NCBI GenBank assembly: GCA_003166865.1 | Contig: PMUP01000074.1 | Coordinates: 1 to 64,000 of the forward strand | Length of the DNA stretch: 64,000 nucleotides | Direction of reading: 5' to 3' | Source of the DNA: Bryobacterales bacterium | Lineage (GTDB): Bacteria; Acidobacteriota; Terriglobia; Bryobacterales; Bryobacteraceae | Shown here: positions 18,804 through 27,360 of the stretch, one piece after another | Layout: every line of letters starts with the position of its first letter | Position numbering within the stretch: position 1 is the first letter of the stretch | Program-made: the position numbers and the translations under genes | The notes under the pieces: generated by a model | Database searches by the model: none | What the model was told of the DNA's origin: nothing | What the model saw: the letters and a program-made list of their open reading frames with translations, nothing else

Positions 18804-19124
18804 CTATCGCGCTTGTGCGGCGGCCGTCCTTTCCTGTGAAGTGGCCGGTAGTTCCCGAACATCCGGCTCGCGCTTGCCGTCGATGTAGCGGTGCACAAGC
18901 TTGCGACAGTTTGCCGGCGCCGGAAACGCCCTCAGGCTGTCCATCTCGGAAGTGCCCGGCCAGTCGCGGGTCTTTACCTGCACCAGCACCACGTCCACGG
19001 CACGGATGCCGATGATGTCCCACTCGCCCAAGCTGGCGGCAGATCGTGAGCACTTGTACCCGGCCGCTCCGAGAAGGGCCATGGATCGATGCTCGTTTCG
19101 CGTGCCTTTGCGCTTGGCGTTCAA
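18804..19124 (-). CDS. Hjc-like Holliday-junction resolvase / PD-(D/E)XK nuclease
   Basis: 106 residues. The first 60 match the archaeal-type resolvase pattern: KGTRNEHRSMALLGAAGYKC (catalytic Glu), SAASLGEWDIIGI (Asp) and VLVQVKTRDWPG (the (E/Q)xK motif with Gln). Such enzymes resolve branched replication or recombination intermediates. The C-terminal 40 residues are low in conservation. Its place between the primase/helicase and xis suggests a role in element replication. Glu at the last motif is replaced by Gln, which is tolerated in some family members. Confidence 0.75.
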   Translation of the reverse strand: MNAKRKGTRNEHRSMALLGAAGYKCSRSAASLGEWDIIGIRAVDVVLVQVKTRDWPGTSEMDSLRAFPAPANCRKLVHRYIDGKREPDVRELPATSQERTAAAQAR

Positions 19125-19177
19125 TTCAAAACACCCCGTTCGAAAAAACTGGTCCTGTTGTTATCGAAAGCCACCAG

Positions 19178-19197
19178 CACCCCCGTTACTCGGGGTG
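19178..19197. other. Stem-loop beside the short tandem repeats
   Basis: Arms CACCCC (19178-19183) and GGGGTG (19192-19197) enclose an 8-base loop, followed on the plus strand by TGGTTTTCTT. All nearby genes run on the minus strand, so it is unlikely to be their terminator. It lies 44 bases from the iteron-like array and may belong to the same replication or control region. Confidence 0.4.
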
Positions 19198-19240
19198 TGG
19201 TTTTCTTCAGGGGGATTGTTAAGGGGGAGAATTGTACGGG

Positions 19241-19327
19241 GTATACAGTGCCGTATAGAGTAGTACAGTCCGTACACTCCATACACTCGCGTACAGTGCG
19301 TACACCCCGTACAGTCGCGTACAGTTG
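19241..19327. repeat. Iteron-like array: nine degenerate copies of GTACAGTCC
   Basis: Nine head-to-tail units of 9-12 bases begin at 19241, 19253, 19263, 19272, 19281, 19291, 19300, 19309 and 19319. Most read GTACAG/C followed by T or C and two or three C/G; two are degenerate (GTATACAG, GTATAGAG). The roughly helical spacing and the place directly at the 3' end of the primase/helicase gene and before the nuclease gene fit binding sites for a replication initiator, i.e. a candidate origin. A spurious 70-codon frame crosses it. An operator array is the alternative. Confidence 0.65.
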
Positions 19328-19329
19328 GT

Positions 19330-21126
19330 TCATCGAACGATCTCCCAGCGCTTGTCCTTGCCCTTGATGGCCTTCCCTCGCAATTCGAGTCGAAGGAGTG
19401 CCTGCCAGACGCTACCAAACGTCCTGCGAAGGGCAGTAGCGATCGTCGCCGGTTTTGTCGCCCCTTGTGCCTGAAGATAGGCAATGACCTCGGCCATTGT
19501 TTCTCCGATCGTGGCATCGTCGCCCGTTCCATCCACGGTCCAGCCCCATCCAAGTTCATCTCCAGCGTGCCATTCGAGGCTGTAATCTTCCTGCTGAACG
19601 AGCCGGCCCACCACCGTCAACTTTCCCTCTTTGGCGCTGGTGCGTTTAAGCTCGATCGCTGCGTCGGCGGCCGCGGAGATACCGGATGTTCCTATCAGAT
19701 TCTCGATCGGATTCCCGCCCCTGGCGCCCTTCTTCGTGTGCATCACGATCACCGCGGCGCAGTTGTTGGCCATTGCTATTTTTCGGACCCGGTCGATCAC
19801 GTCGTAGTCAGATTGCGATATGTCCCGGTTGCGATTCCCGCCACCGCCAGTCAGCTTAAAAAGGCTGTCGAGAATTATCAGCCCGGAAGGTTGCCGCGTG
19901 AGGGCATCGTTTAGGATCTGATCCCCGCCGGCCAAAACCGGTCGTGGAAGTTCTTCGTACAGCATCAGGTCGCGCAAACTATCGGGGCGTTCTCTTCCCA
20001 GCAACTTGCCGATCTTGTCTTTGGTCAATACTGTCTGATCTTCCAGCGCCCAAAGTTGCACGCGGCATCGCTCCTTCACCTTCAGCCAGCCACCCAATGG
20101 ATTGCCTGTAATCAGTGCCAATGCAAGCTGGCATGCCAACCAACTTTTACCGTCTTTGGGGCGGCCGCCGAGCAACACAAGGCCACCCTTCGGTATGAGT
20201 CCCTCCACCAGCAGATCTGGGATACACACAGAACTATCAGACATGACGTCCTCCATCGACCTACAGCTCACGCCGATCACTTGGGTGCCCGGCTTGTGTT
20301 CGCTACTGGCCTGCTTAGTAGCTTTCTGAGTCTGTTTTCGGAGTAGATCAAGAACCCTTTCGTGACCGTGCGTCCCAATCAGGTCATCAATTCCATTCAC
20401 GCCCGGCGGTGTGTCTGCCGGCCAGGTGAACCAGAAAACTTCCGCCCCACGCTTGCGCAGCTCGCTGGTGAGGGTGAAGCGCGCCGCCCGCACGCTTTCG
20501 TTGTCTGACACGTTCCTATCGAAAACGATTGTGACTTTTCTTCGTTTCCACGTGACGCGCTCAACGTCCGTTATCACGCCTTTGACATCGCGGCGATCGC
20601 CATCAGGCCCGGGCGCCTTTCCGGTGGTTCCACGAAAATTCCAGACGCCGGAAAGCCCGATCGAAAGCCAGCGTGGACGCTCGGCCGCTTCGCCAAGATC
20701 GCTCCAACTCAGACCACATAGCGCCAGGGTCTTCTTTTCGCCTTCGGTAATGAAAGCCGGAAGGCCCGCGTCTTCGATCCAGCCGGCCTCGGTGCCGGGG
20801 ACGAGATACAGCATGTTCCCGCGGCCAGGCGGGGAAATGTATTTGTCCCGCTCCTTGAAGCCTCCATCTGCTTTTTGCTCAAGCTCGGGTTTGTCACGGC
20901 GTAGCCTGTAGTCGCGAACATGGTTTTCCCCCGGCCAAACGTATGGGAACAGAACACCGCTATAGTCCGCGCTTCCATTGCGCCCGACGATTTCGGCACC
21001 TTCGCGCGAGTCAACCCGCCGCAACATGGCGGACTCAGCTAGCTCCCGAGAGATGCCACACTTGGCAAGTTTGTCGAGATCGGCTGGCAGTAGGACGGCG
21101 CCGCGCAAGTTTGGAACGGTGCTCAT
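19330..21126 (-). CDS. Primase/helicase: DUF3854 (TOPRIM-like) fused to RepA-type AAA ATPase
   Basis: 598 residues from ATG 21126; the frame is open to 21327 but the extra residues are not protein-like. Residues 50-250 form a DUF3854/TOPRIM-like domain with FITEGEKKTLAL (about 126-137) and VTIVFDRNVSDNESV (about 198-212), where the Glu and Asp would bind metal. Residues 300-500 are a RecA-fold ATPase: Walker A LLGGRPKDGKSW (318-329), Walker B GLIILDS (415-421), then VIVMHTKKGARGG. A C-terminal winged-helix-like part (TIATALRRTFGSVWQALLRL) closes it. This primase-helicase layout is typical of satellites and prophages and probably initiates element replication at the adjacent repeats. Confidence 0.85.
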   Translation of the reverse strand: MSTVPNLRGAVLLPADLDKLAKCGISRELAESAMLRRVDSREGAEIVGRNGSADYSGVLFPYVWPGENHVRDYRLRRDKPELEQKADGGFKERDKYISPPGRGNMLYLVPGTEAGWIEDAGLPAFITEGEKKTLALCGLSWSDLGEAAERPRWLSIGLSGVWNFRGTTGKAPGPDGDRRDVKGVITDVERVTWKRRKVTIVFDRNVSDNESVRAARFTLTSELRKRGAEVFWFTWPADTPPGVNGIDDLIGTHGHERVLDLLRKQTQKATKQASSEHKPGTQVIGVSCRSMEDVMSDSSVCIPDLLVEGLIPKGGLVLLGGRPKDGKSWLACQLALALITGNPLGGWLKVKERCRVQLWALEDQTVLTKDKIGKLLGRERPDSLRDLMLYEELPRPVLAGGDQILNDALTRQPSGLIILDSLFKLTGGGGNRNRDISQSDYDVIDRVRKIAMANNCAAVIVMHTKKGARGGNPIENLIGTSGISAAADAAIELKRTSAKEGKLTVVGRLVQQEDYSLEWHAGDELGWGWTVDGTGDDATIGETMAEVIAYLQAQGATKPATIATALRRTFGSVWQALLRLELRGKAIKGKDKRWEIVR

Positions 21127-21292
21127 CCGCGGGGTTGTCCTAGCCGACGAAGCGCAGCCAGAAAGGCGAGCCGCAACCAGCGATACGCCGTACGGCCAAG
21201 CCAAAGGGAACATCGCCCGAGAAGGTCCCCGCGATGTGAAAATACGTAGTCGAACTCCTGGTAAACATCGTCCAGCGGGGCTGACCGGAGCT

Positions 21293-21484
21293 TCATTGCG
21301 CACTGCCCCTGGACCGGATGTACTCATCCAAATCGCGTGCAGCGATTCGAATCTGGCGGCCGAAACGGTGGGTCTTCAGTCGCCCGGCCCGGATCTCCGC
21401 ATCAACGACGGCGACGGAAACTCTTAGGACTTTGCCGGTTTCCTTGCGGGTGTGAAAAATGGGTGGATCAGTTTGTTCAACCAT
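21293..21484 (-). CDS. Small HTH protein (excisionase/AlpA family)
   Basis: 63 residues from ATG 21484; a weaker start lies three codons upstream. The pattern TRKETGKVLRVSVAVVDAEI, then LKTHRFGRQIRIAARDLDEYI is an HTH_17-type DNA-binding domain ending RSRGSAQ. In phage satellites an AlpA-like protein upstream of the primase gene drives element genes; here it precedes the primase/helicase by 166 bases on the same strand. That regulatory role is an analogy, not shown. Confidence 0.7.
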   Translation of the reverse strand: MVEQTDPPIFHTRKETGKVLRVSVAVVDAEIRAGRLKTHRFGRQIRIAARDLDEYIRSRGSAQ

Positions 21485-21661
21485 ACAACCCAAGTCTGAA
21501 TAGCGAAGAATTGCGGTTCAAGAAGGAATTCAGTTCTGGGCGCGGATCGCGAATCTAAGTAGCTGAAGCGCGGGAAGATACGGCCAGGCCATAGAATGCC
21601 AGTGAAGACGTAACCTTGTTCGCGAAGTTGCGAGGAGTTGCGAAGAATTAGCAGCGAAGAA

Positions 21662-22477
21662 TTATTGCTCGCGCCGAACCATCTTCAGGCTGCTAGCGAT
21701 TTGATCGGCCACCAGCTTCTTGGAAAAGCAGAAGGCCTCCGTCCAACTGTTGACAGTGACGCCTTTGAGGGCTTCTGGTTTACCTAGTGTCCAAGAAATC
21801 AGCACATCGATCTTCTCTTCATCCAAATTCTTGCAGATCCGAGTAAGGATCTCATCGTGGCGCCAGTTTGGCCGGGCTCTCCAATCCTTGTCGTGAGCCT
21901 CCACGATGCCTGCGATTTTCCGGTGGTGGTCCATCAAGGGATCTTGTCCTCTGCGCTTGCGGATAGGGGCAGGGCCCGCCGCGACGGGCTCCGTGTCGCT
22001 TCGGCCGCCGGTAGCGACCTGAGACACTGGCGGCCCTTCTTCTATCACCCACCATGCTGGTGGGCAAGCGCCCATCTGATCGAGTCGCCGCCCGGCGGAG
22101 ACGTCACCTGACATCCGCAAAAACTCTTTTTTGCGATCCCGCATCTGTTTCTCGGCCGCTTGATCCCCTCTCTCGACAAACCGGGTAATGTACTCGTCGC
22201 AATGTTGAGCCGAAAGCAGGATGCAGAACGACATGAAGCGAGCGTCAGGATGCGTGCTCTCTTTACGAATTGAGTCTAGCCAGACATCAACAGCCTGATC
22301 GGGATAATCGAAAGTTCGTCCCAGCACTGCTATCGTTTGTCTCACGAGCCGCTGGAAGGCTCGCACCAGCGCTTTTTCCATGCCAGGGGAGCCGCTTCCT
22401 AGCAAGTGCCATGCTGGTTCGTAATCAGCGGATTGGTTGACTTCCGCTACCGTTTGCTCTTCTGCTGATTCCGGCAT
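21662..22477 (-). CDS. Hypothetical element protein
   Basis: 271 residues from ATG 22477, chosen because AGGGG lies 6 bases upstream; longer frames reach 22510. No family recognised. The N-terminal 150 residues are helical (MEKALVRAFQRLVRQTIAVL, YPDQAVDVWLDSIRKES), a Pro/Gly linker follows, and the C-terminal part (DDWRARPNWRHDEILTRICK-like text, VDVLISWTLGKPEALKG) is again helical. First gene of the leftward early operon, next to the palindrome region, so it may act in regulation or replication. No Walker or metal motif seen. Confidence 0.6.
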   Translation of the reverse strand: MPESAEEQTVAEVNQSADYEPAWHLLGSGSPGMEKALVRAFQRLVRQTIAVLGRTFDYPDQAVDVWLDSIRKESTHPDARFMSFCILLSAQHCDEYITRFVERGDQAAEKQMRDRKKEFLRMSGDVSAGRRLDQMGACPPAWWVIEEGPPVSQVATGGRSDTEPVAAGPAPIRKRRGQDPLMDHHRKIAGIVEAHDKDWRARPNWRHDEILTRICKNLDEEKIDVLISWTLGKPEALKGVTVNSWTEAFCFSKKLVADQIASSLKMVRREQ

Positions 22478-22661
22478 TCGCTTTCCCCTCATGCGATCCC
22501 GTTCCCTCAAGGTGAGGGAGCCGCCAGCGGAGGGATACCCGCTTGTCGCCTGGCCTGGCTAGGCGGCCACAAACAGGGTAGCCACAAAAACACGCGAGCG
22601 CAATCATGTTTAGGGCCAAAAGTACTAGCGGGACCGAAGGGCGGCGCTCGTTTCGTCTTCC

Positions 22662-22691
22662 CTCAAATGATGCGCTGGCGCATCATTTGAG
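22662..22691. promoter_or_regulatory. Perfect 14-bp inverted repeat, operator candidate
   Basis: Arms CTCAAATGATGCGC (22662-22675) and GCGCATCATTTGAG (22678-22691) are separated by TG. It lies in the 420-base space between the leftward early operon and the rightward HTH/virion operon. Such symmetry suits a dimeric repressor; the Cro-like protein at 22899 and the HTH protein at 21293 are candidates. It also overlaps the end of a possible 39-codon minus-strand ORF. Confidence 0.7.
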
Positions 22692-22802
22692 CTGCCCCGT
22701 ATTCCCCCACAGCTCCCTAAACGCAGTCACCGCTTCCTGCTCGGACAAATACGCCGTCAACGGCGCATTTGACATCAGGGATGTGTAGGCTACCAACCCC
22801 AT
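22683..22802 (-). CDS. Possible 39-residue peptide in the control region
   Basis: An ATG-started frame of 39 codons that ends inside the palindrome. The text SEQEAVTAFRELWGNTGQLK looks protein-like and helix-forming with no rare runs, unlike the shadow frames around. A purine-rich GGGGGTGAGG lies just upstream of the ATG; an internal ATG ten codons in is an alternative start. No homologue recognised. If real it would be the first product leftwards from the control region. Evidence is weak. Confidence 0.35.
   Translation of the reverse strand: MGLVAYTSLMSNAPLTAYLSEQEAVTAFRELWGNTGQLK
22747..22770. promoter_or_regulatory. Second inverted repeat overlapping a possible -35 element
   Basis: Arms AAATACGCCG (22747-22756) and CGGCGCATTT (22761-22770), one mismatch, 4-base spacer. 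The right arm runs into TTGACA (22769-22774), a consensus -35 hexamer pointing towards the HTH gene at 22899, although no clear -10 follows at 17 bases. It shares GGCGCAT with the perfect palindrome 70 bases to the left, so one regulator may bind both. Confidence 0.5.
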
Positions 22803-22898
22803 TACCTCACCCCCGAGTCGTTTCCTCGATCGCGCCGGCGCGCTTCAAAAAATCAGCAAAACAATTACAGACAGACGCTTTGGGGCTACGCTTCTTGC

Positions 22899-23180
22899 AT
22901 GACGCCAACAGTTGACGAACATGCAACACGGTTCAATCTGCGGTCTAACCGGGCGGCGCTGGGCCTGTCGCAAAGCAAGCTGGCGCGAGAGTCCGGTGTG
23001 CCGAGATTCAAAATAAACACCACCGAGCTCGGGGGTGCGCAACTCACGCACGAACAGGAAACGCTAGTCCGGGCTGCGCTTGAGCGGGAAGCACGGCGGC
23101 TCGCGGCCGCCGCATCCAGCTTCCACACGGAGAGCGCCCGTGGTAGCGCAGCCACCATGGAGAACGGAGCGTACGTCTAA
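22899..23180 (+). CDS. XRE/Cro-like regulator of the element
   Basis: 93 residues, ATG start. Residues 12-45 (LRSNRAALGLSQSKLARESG, then VPRFKINTTELGG) are a lambda-Cro type helix-turn-helix. The C-terminal 35 residues are Ala/Glu-rich with no peptidase or dimer domain. First gene of the rightward operon, facing the early operon across the palindrome region, so a role in switching between maintenance and late expression is likely. Its stop and the next start overlap (TAATG). Confidence 0.75.
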   Translation: MTPTVDEHATRFNLRSNRAALGLSQSKLARESGVPRFKINTTELGGAQLTHEQETLVRAALEREARRLAAAASSFHTESARGSAATMENGAYV

Positions 23181-24997
23181 TGGGCGCACTAGGAGCGGCA
23201 ATCTCAGCACAAGCTAACTTGTCCAACCTCAAGGTTGAGAACCCGATGACGCAGTATGCGCAGTATCAGCAAGCGCAATCCGCGCAAGCCGACGCCGCAC
23301 TTCGGCAACAGCAGGCTCAGACCCAGCAGCAGTTGACCCAGCAGGAACAAATCAAAGTCCAGGAGATGCAACAGCAGCAGCAATCCCAGGATGCTTTGAA
23401 GCGAGCTTACATGGAAGTCTACGCCGGCGGCGCCACTGCACCGCAAGCTGTACCGCAAGCCAATTCACAAGCTGTGCCGCAGGGCCGAGAACTGACCTCC
23501 GGTCAATCGGGCGGAGCACTGGCACCCGGGATGGTTGGCGTTCCGGGGTCGGCTCTAGCTCCGCAGGTCGCTCCGCAGGGCGCTCCGCAGGGTGGTCCAC
23601 AAGGTGGTCCGGTTGGACAGCTTCCTCAATCCCAGTCGGATGCGGTAGCAAGGCTCGCGCTGAAATATGGCGCGACGCCGGGCGCGGTGCAAACCTTTCA
23701 GACTGCACAGTTGGCGTACCACAAGTCCCTCACCGATTCCAGCAAAGACGACCTGGACCTTCAAGACAAGCACTCCGCGGAAGCATTGAACATTTTCGGC
23801 CCGCTCGCGCAGCTACCGCCGGCTCAGCTAGCCCAGCAGTGGAACCCGGCGATGTCGTTGGTCCTGAAGCGCGGCGATGTTAGCACGGACGATCTTGCGA
23901 AAATTGGCATTGATCCCAGCACAGTGCCCGATGCGCAGCACCTTCAGTTTCTGGTGAGTATGCTCAACGGCCATCAGAACGATGTCAACCAGGAACAGAA
24001 AAACCGCGAAATCGCGGCCAAAGAGACCGAAGCGAATACCGGCGCTACCAAGGAAGCCGCGGAGCAGCCGGGCCAAGCGGCCGCATCCGACATTGCGGTG
24101 AGCAAGTCAAACGCTGTCAAAGGGTGGCAGCAGAATCCCCAGAATCTCCTGTCCACGGTGGACAATATTTTCCCACCTCAGGTCCCTGGCAACGCGATCC
24201 GCAATGGCAATTACAAGAGCATGCTTAGGTTCGCGATAGGTCAAGGCGACTTCGACGGTGTGAATAAAATCATGGAGAAGGCGAACGATGAAGCCGGGGA
24301 TATTGCGAAACAGACCAATCCCCTGGTGCAGCAAGGCAAGATCGCTGTGTCGGCCGCCGAAGGCAAAGCGCACGCCGCCGCCACCATAGCTGCCCAGCAG
24401 GCGCAGTATGCCGGTACGCCCATGGCCAACGTGCCGCCGCATTTAGTGCAGGCGGCCGCCACCGACTACAAGAAGGCCACAGACGACCACGATGGGGCAG
24501 TGCAGGCAGCCGACGACATGCAGACGTTCACCAACCTTGCCCGGCAGGGAAACAAGATTGCCTACGCCTACTCGCCGGTAGAGGGCGTCCTGACCCTAAA
24601 TACCGGCCGTGGCGTGAAGCGCGTCAACATGAGCGAAATAGAAGCCTACGGCGGCGCCGGTTCGGCCATGGATCGGGTGAAGGGGTGGCTGGGCAAGCAA
24701 ACCTCTGGTGCGTCAATCCCGGCGTCTGTGTTGAATGATATGGACACGCTGCACCAGGCTATCCGGGGGAACGCCGACAATCTCTATGCAAACAAGGTCG
24801 ATTCCACCAACAAGACTTTTGGATCAAACTTCCAACCGATCGTGCGGCCCAAGGCGCAACAAAGCGCAGGTGGGGCCACTGTCCCACCGAACGTGAAAAC
24901 GTTGCTTTCCCAGCCAAATGTCACTCCTGGAGTGCACAAGCTTAGTGATGGAACGAGCTGGATGAAGGACGCGGACGGCAGCATCACCAAGCAATAA
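23180..24997 (+). CDS. Large Gln/Ala-rich protein, probable virion-internal or ejection protein
   Basis: 605 residues. Residues 20-80 are extremely Gln-rich and likely coiled coil. A Pro/Gly/Gln linker follows (about 90-150), then a long helical body with many Ala, Gln, Asp and Asn. The end, about 540-605, contains GVHKLSDGTSWMKDADGSIT, a short beta motif common at the ends of phage structural proteins. No enzyme motif. The composition and place next to terminase genes resemble internal virion or DNA-ejection proteins of short-tailed phages. Read from composition and context only. Confidence 0.55.
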   Translation: MGALGAAISAQANLSNLKVENPMTQYAQYQQAQSAQADAALRQQQAQTQQQLTQQEQIKVQEMQQQQQSQDALKRAYMEVYAGGATAPQAVPQANSQAVPQGRELTSGQSGGALAPGMVGVPGSALAPQVAPQGAPQGGPQGGPVGQLPQSQSDAVARLALKYGATPGAVQTFQTAQLAYHKSLTDSSKDDLDLQDKHSAEALNIFGPLAQLPPAQLAQQWNPAMSLVLKRGDVSTDDLAKIGIDPSTVPDAQHLQFLVSMLNGHQNDVNQEQKNREIAAKETEANTGATKEAAEQPGQAAASDIAVSKSNAVKGWQQNPQNLLSTVDNIFPPQVPGNAIRNGNYKSMLRFAIGQGDFDGVNKIMEKANDEAGDIAKQTNPLVQQGKIAVSAAEGKAHAAATIAAQQAQYAGTPMANVPPHLVQAAATDYKKATDDHDGAVQAADDMQTFTNLARQGNKIAYAYSPVEGVLTLNTGRGVKRVNMSEIEAYGGAGSAMDRVKGWLGKQTSGASIPASVLNDMDTLHQAIRGNADNLYANKVDSTNKTFGSNFQPIVRPKAQQSAGGATVPPNVKTLLSQPNVTPGVHKLSDGTSWMKDADGSITKQ

Positions 24998-24998
24998 C

Positions 24999-26510
24999 AT
25001 GGGAAGCCCTCTATCAATCGTCGATTCGCAGCCTCTTCCGGCTCAGCCGCCCAACGGTTCTACCGGTGGTCTGCAAATCGTGGAGAGCAAGCCATTGGGA
25101 GCATCCAATGCAACTGAGCCGGAGAGCTTCTGGCAGGGTGTTGGCAAGAACCTGAACCCGATCCCGCTGCTCAAGACGATTTACGATGCAGCTAACGACG
25201 CCCAGACCGAACATCCCATAGCCAGCATGCTCCTGGGTCCGCAGACCACGGTCTACGAGCTCGGCAAGAAGGTACTCCCAGGCTTGATTCAGGCTCATAA
25301 AGAGCAGTGGGACAAGGCCACGCAAGCCTACAGCGAAGGGCGGTACAGCGAAGCCGCGGGACACCTGTTGGCGACGGCGTTGCCTGGTATTGGGCCAGCT
25401 GCAGCGAATGCAGGTGAAACCATTGGATCGGGTAACATCGCGGGTGGGTTGGGCGAAGCGGCCGGACTCGTAGCGCCCTTCGTCGCCGGACCGGCAGTAA
25501 AATCCGTCGCACAAGCCGCCGGCATTCCCGAGGCGCTGGGGGGCTCAGCCGAAAAACAGTACTCATCCGCCCTCAACGCGACGACGAAGGGAAACAAGGC
25601 CCTAAGCGCGGACATTACGCCTCAGCTGATTGATCGGCGCGTAACGGGCAGCGTGAAATCCATACAAGCGCAAGCCGCATCGAAACTAGCCGACGTGGGC
25701 CAGCAGCTCTCCGATGCATACCAGGATCTTCCAGCGGGTGCATCCATCCCGCTAGCGGACGTGCAGGCCAAAATCAGCCAAGCCGCCAACGATGCTTTCA
25801 CGGTTCCAACCAAAACCGGCCCGGTTTCGGCGAGTCCCGTTGCGGATGCCGGATTGAATCATGCGGCCGAACTCAACAATCGCCTGTTGGCAGCATCCGA
25901 TGTTGATCAAACGACCGGTGAGCGAACCATTTCGGTAGACACGGCACGGCGGTTGCGGCAGTACTACGATAGCGTGGCAGCTCAAGCCGGCCGCTATAAC
26001 GGAACGGCGCTGGCTGATCAGAGCGCGGCGGCTGCACACGGGCAAGCAGCGGATGCGATCCGCTCCCAGCTAGCGAGCGACTTTCCCGACATTGCGAAAA
26101 TCAACAAGGAATACAGCTTTTGGTCCGATGTTAATCAGGTCACCTCGGACACGCTCTTGCGACGGCAGGGGCAAGCCAGTTCACCGCTGAGCGTTCATCT
26201 GGCTCGTGGCGCTGGCCAAGTTGCCGGAGCAGCGGTAGGAGGACCGGTGGGCGCCGTGACTGGAGGCGTCCTAGCGAATACGCTGCAAAAGCTGTTCAAC
26301 GGCGGAAGCTGGAAGACAACCAGCGCGGTCTTGAAGGATCGATTGGCGGATGCCCTGGCCTCCGGGAACCAGGGCGCTATAGGCTTCTATGCGACGCAAG
26401 CGATGCGGGCCAGTGGCGCGCTCTCTTCTGGAGCTCCAGCCACAGCGATGCCGGGAACCACTCTGCCGATGGCTGCGAGTAACAATCAACCGCAGCCGAT
26501 GGCGCAGTAG
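24999..26510 (+). CDS. Ala/Gly-rich helical protein, probable virion-internal protein
   Basis: 503 residues, ATG one base after the previous stop. Long amphipathic Ala-rich helices alternate with glycine-zipper-like stretches (GLGEAAGLVAPFVAGPAV, GQVAGAAVGGPVGAVTGGVL) that could insert into a membrane. The region 300-380 (TARRLRQYYDSVAAQAGRYN, LASDFPDIAKINKEYSFW) resembles phage internal proteins I have seen next to ejection proteins. No catalytic motif recognised. Partner of the preceding gene, probably in the same particle or ejection complex. Function inferred. Confidence 0.5.
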   Translation: MGSPLSIVDSQPLPAQPPNGSTGGLQIVESKPLGASNATEPESFWQGVGKNLNPIPLLKTIYDAANDAQTEHPIASMLLGPQTTVYELGKKVLPGLIQAHKEQWDKATQAYSEGRYSEAAGHLLATALPGIGPAAANAGETIGSGNIAGGLGEAAGLVAPFVAGPAVKSVAQAAGIPEALGGSAEKQYSSALNATTKGNKALSADITPQLIDRRVTGSVKSIQAQAASKLADVGQQLSDAYQDLPAGASIPLADVQAKISQAANDAFTVPTKTGPVSASPVADAGLNHAAELNNRLLAASDVDQTTGERTISVDTARRLRQYYDSVAAQAGRYNGTALADQSAAAAHGQAADAIRSQLASDFPDIAKINKEYSFWSDVNQVTSDTLLRRQGQASSPLSVHLARGAGQVAGAAVGGPVGAVTGGVLANTLQKLFNGGSWKTTSAVLKDRLADALASGNQGAIGFYATQAMRASGALSSGAPATAMPGTTLPMAASNNQPQPMAQ

Positions 26511-26530
26511 AGCACTGAGGATTTCTCACC

Positions 26531-27031
26531 ATGGATGACAAAGTGAAGCAGATCGCAGACGAAGAGCAAAAACGCGCGCCATTTGGATTTGGGGCGGTGA
26601 TAAGGGGCATCGGCGAGCTGAGGGGGCCGTTTACCCGGCCAGTCGAGCACGCCACGCCGGCTGATCCAGCTTTGAGTGCGGAGACGCTGAATGCCGAGGG
26701 TTTGAAGCGCCTCGCCGCAACCGCGTCGCCTGACGTTGAGATACTCAGGTCCGGACTGCGATCCCGCAAACTTGCCGAGAGGCTCGATGCCGCCATGTGG
26801 GTTGCACGGTTCGATGATAAGCCGGGGTTTGAATTTCTTCGACCATTGCGCACCCGCGCCGCCGGGATAGTTGCCGACGCAATGAGTTTCCGAACCGAGC
26901 CCGTGTTGTCAACCGCGGCGGCCCATGAGATCGACACTGAGTTGCTCCAGCTTCTTTATGAGCGCTCGGGGACCGGGTTTCTTACCGCCGTCGAACAAGT
27001 TGAGAGAAAAGCACGCCATTGGGTCAATTGA
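26531..27031 (+). CDS. Hypothetical protein upstream of the terminase genes
   Basis: 166 residues, ATG start. Predominantly helical and charged (LRSRKLAERLDAAMWVARFD, AAHEIDTELLQLLYERSG), no cysteine pairs or nucleotide motif. It lies between the virion-like proteins and the terminase pair in a run of overlapping or adjacent genes; its stop overlaps the next start (TGATG). A small head-completion, lysis or packaging-accessory role is possible, but nothing in the sequence selects one. Confidence 0.55.
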   Translation: MDDKVKQIADEEQKRAPFGFGAVIRGIGELRGPFTRPVEHATPADPALSAETLNAEGLKRLAATASPDVEILRSGLRSRKLAERLDAAMWVARFDDKPGFEFLRPLRTRAAGIVADAMSFRTEPVLSTAAAHEIDTELLQLLYERSGTGFLTAVEQVERKARHWVN

Positions 27032-27360
27032 TGGCTCGCAAGGCCGGTTCTGCCCGATTGGCCGGAGGCCAGTCTTCGGCCTTGGGGAGACCACCCAAGC
27101 TCCAGTTCGTGCAGCTTGAAGGCGCAACAGCAGTAAACGACGCCTTTGACCGCATGGACGCTTCGGTGTGGCTGTCACTATATGCGTCCACCAACACATC
27201 GAGACCCGCACGCCGAAGCCGTAAAAAGCGGCGCGGTCCAAGAATAAGGCACGGCGGGCGACCCCAAGGAATCAAATCCTTGCCACTTAAACTCAGGGAT
27301 TCACGCGTCGCTGGTGACCGGGTGACACTGGACATCCTCCGGGCAGGAACGACAGCGTGA
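27031..27360 (+). CDS. Small basic hypothetical protein
   Basis: 109 residues from ATG 27031, overlapping the previous stop and ending in a GTGA overlap with the terminase small subunit gene. The N-terminus MARKAGSARLAGGQSSALG and the central RPARRSRKKRRGPR are strongly basic, so nucleic-acid contact is possible. No family recognised. The tight overlaps on both sides support it as a real gene, although the composition is atypical. Confidence 0.5.
   Translation: MARKAGSARLAGGQSSALGRPPKLQFVQLEGATAVNDAFDRMDASVWLSLYASTNTSRPARRSRKKRRGPRIRHGGRPQGIKSLPLKLRDSRVAGDRVTLDILRAGTTA

Noticed and set aside
19241-19327. CRISPR array
   Set aside because: Units are 9-12 bases in direct contact without spacers, and no cas genes are near.
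19121-19333. 70-codon ORF over the short tandem repeats
   Set aside because: Its repeated TV/CT pattern is only the translation of the repeat array; no ribosome site.
22606-22788. 60-codon plus-strand ORF in the control region
   Set aside because: Its sense looks poor while the opposite strand (22683-22802) reads as a more protein-like short frame; it also crosses the palindrome.
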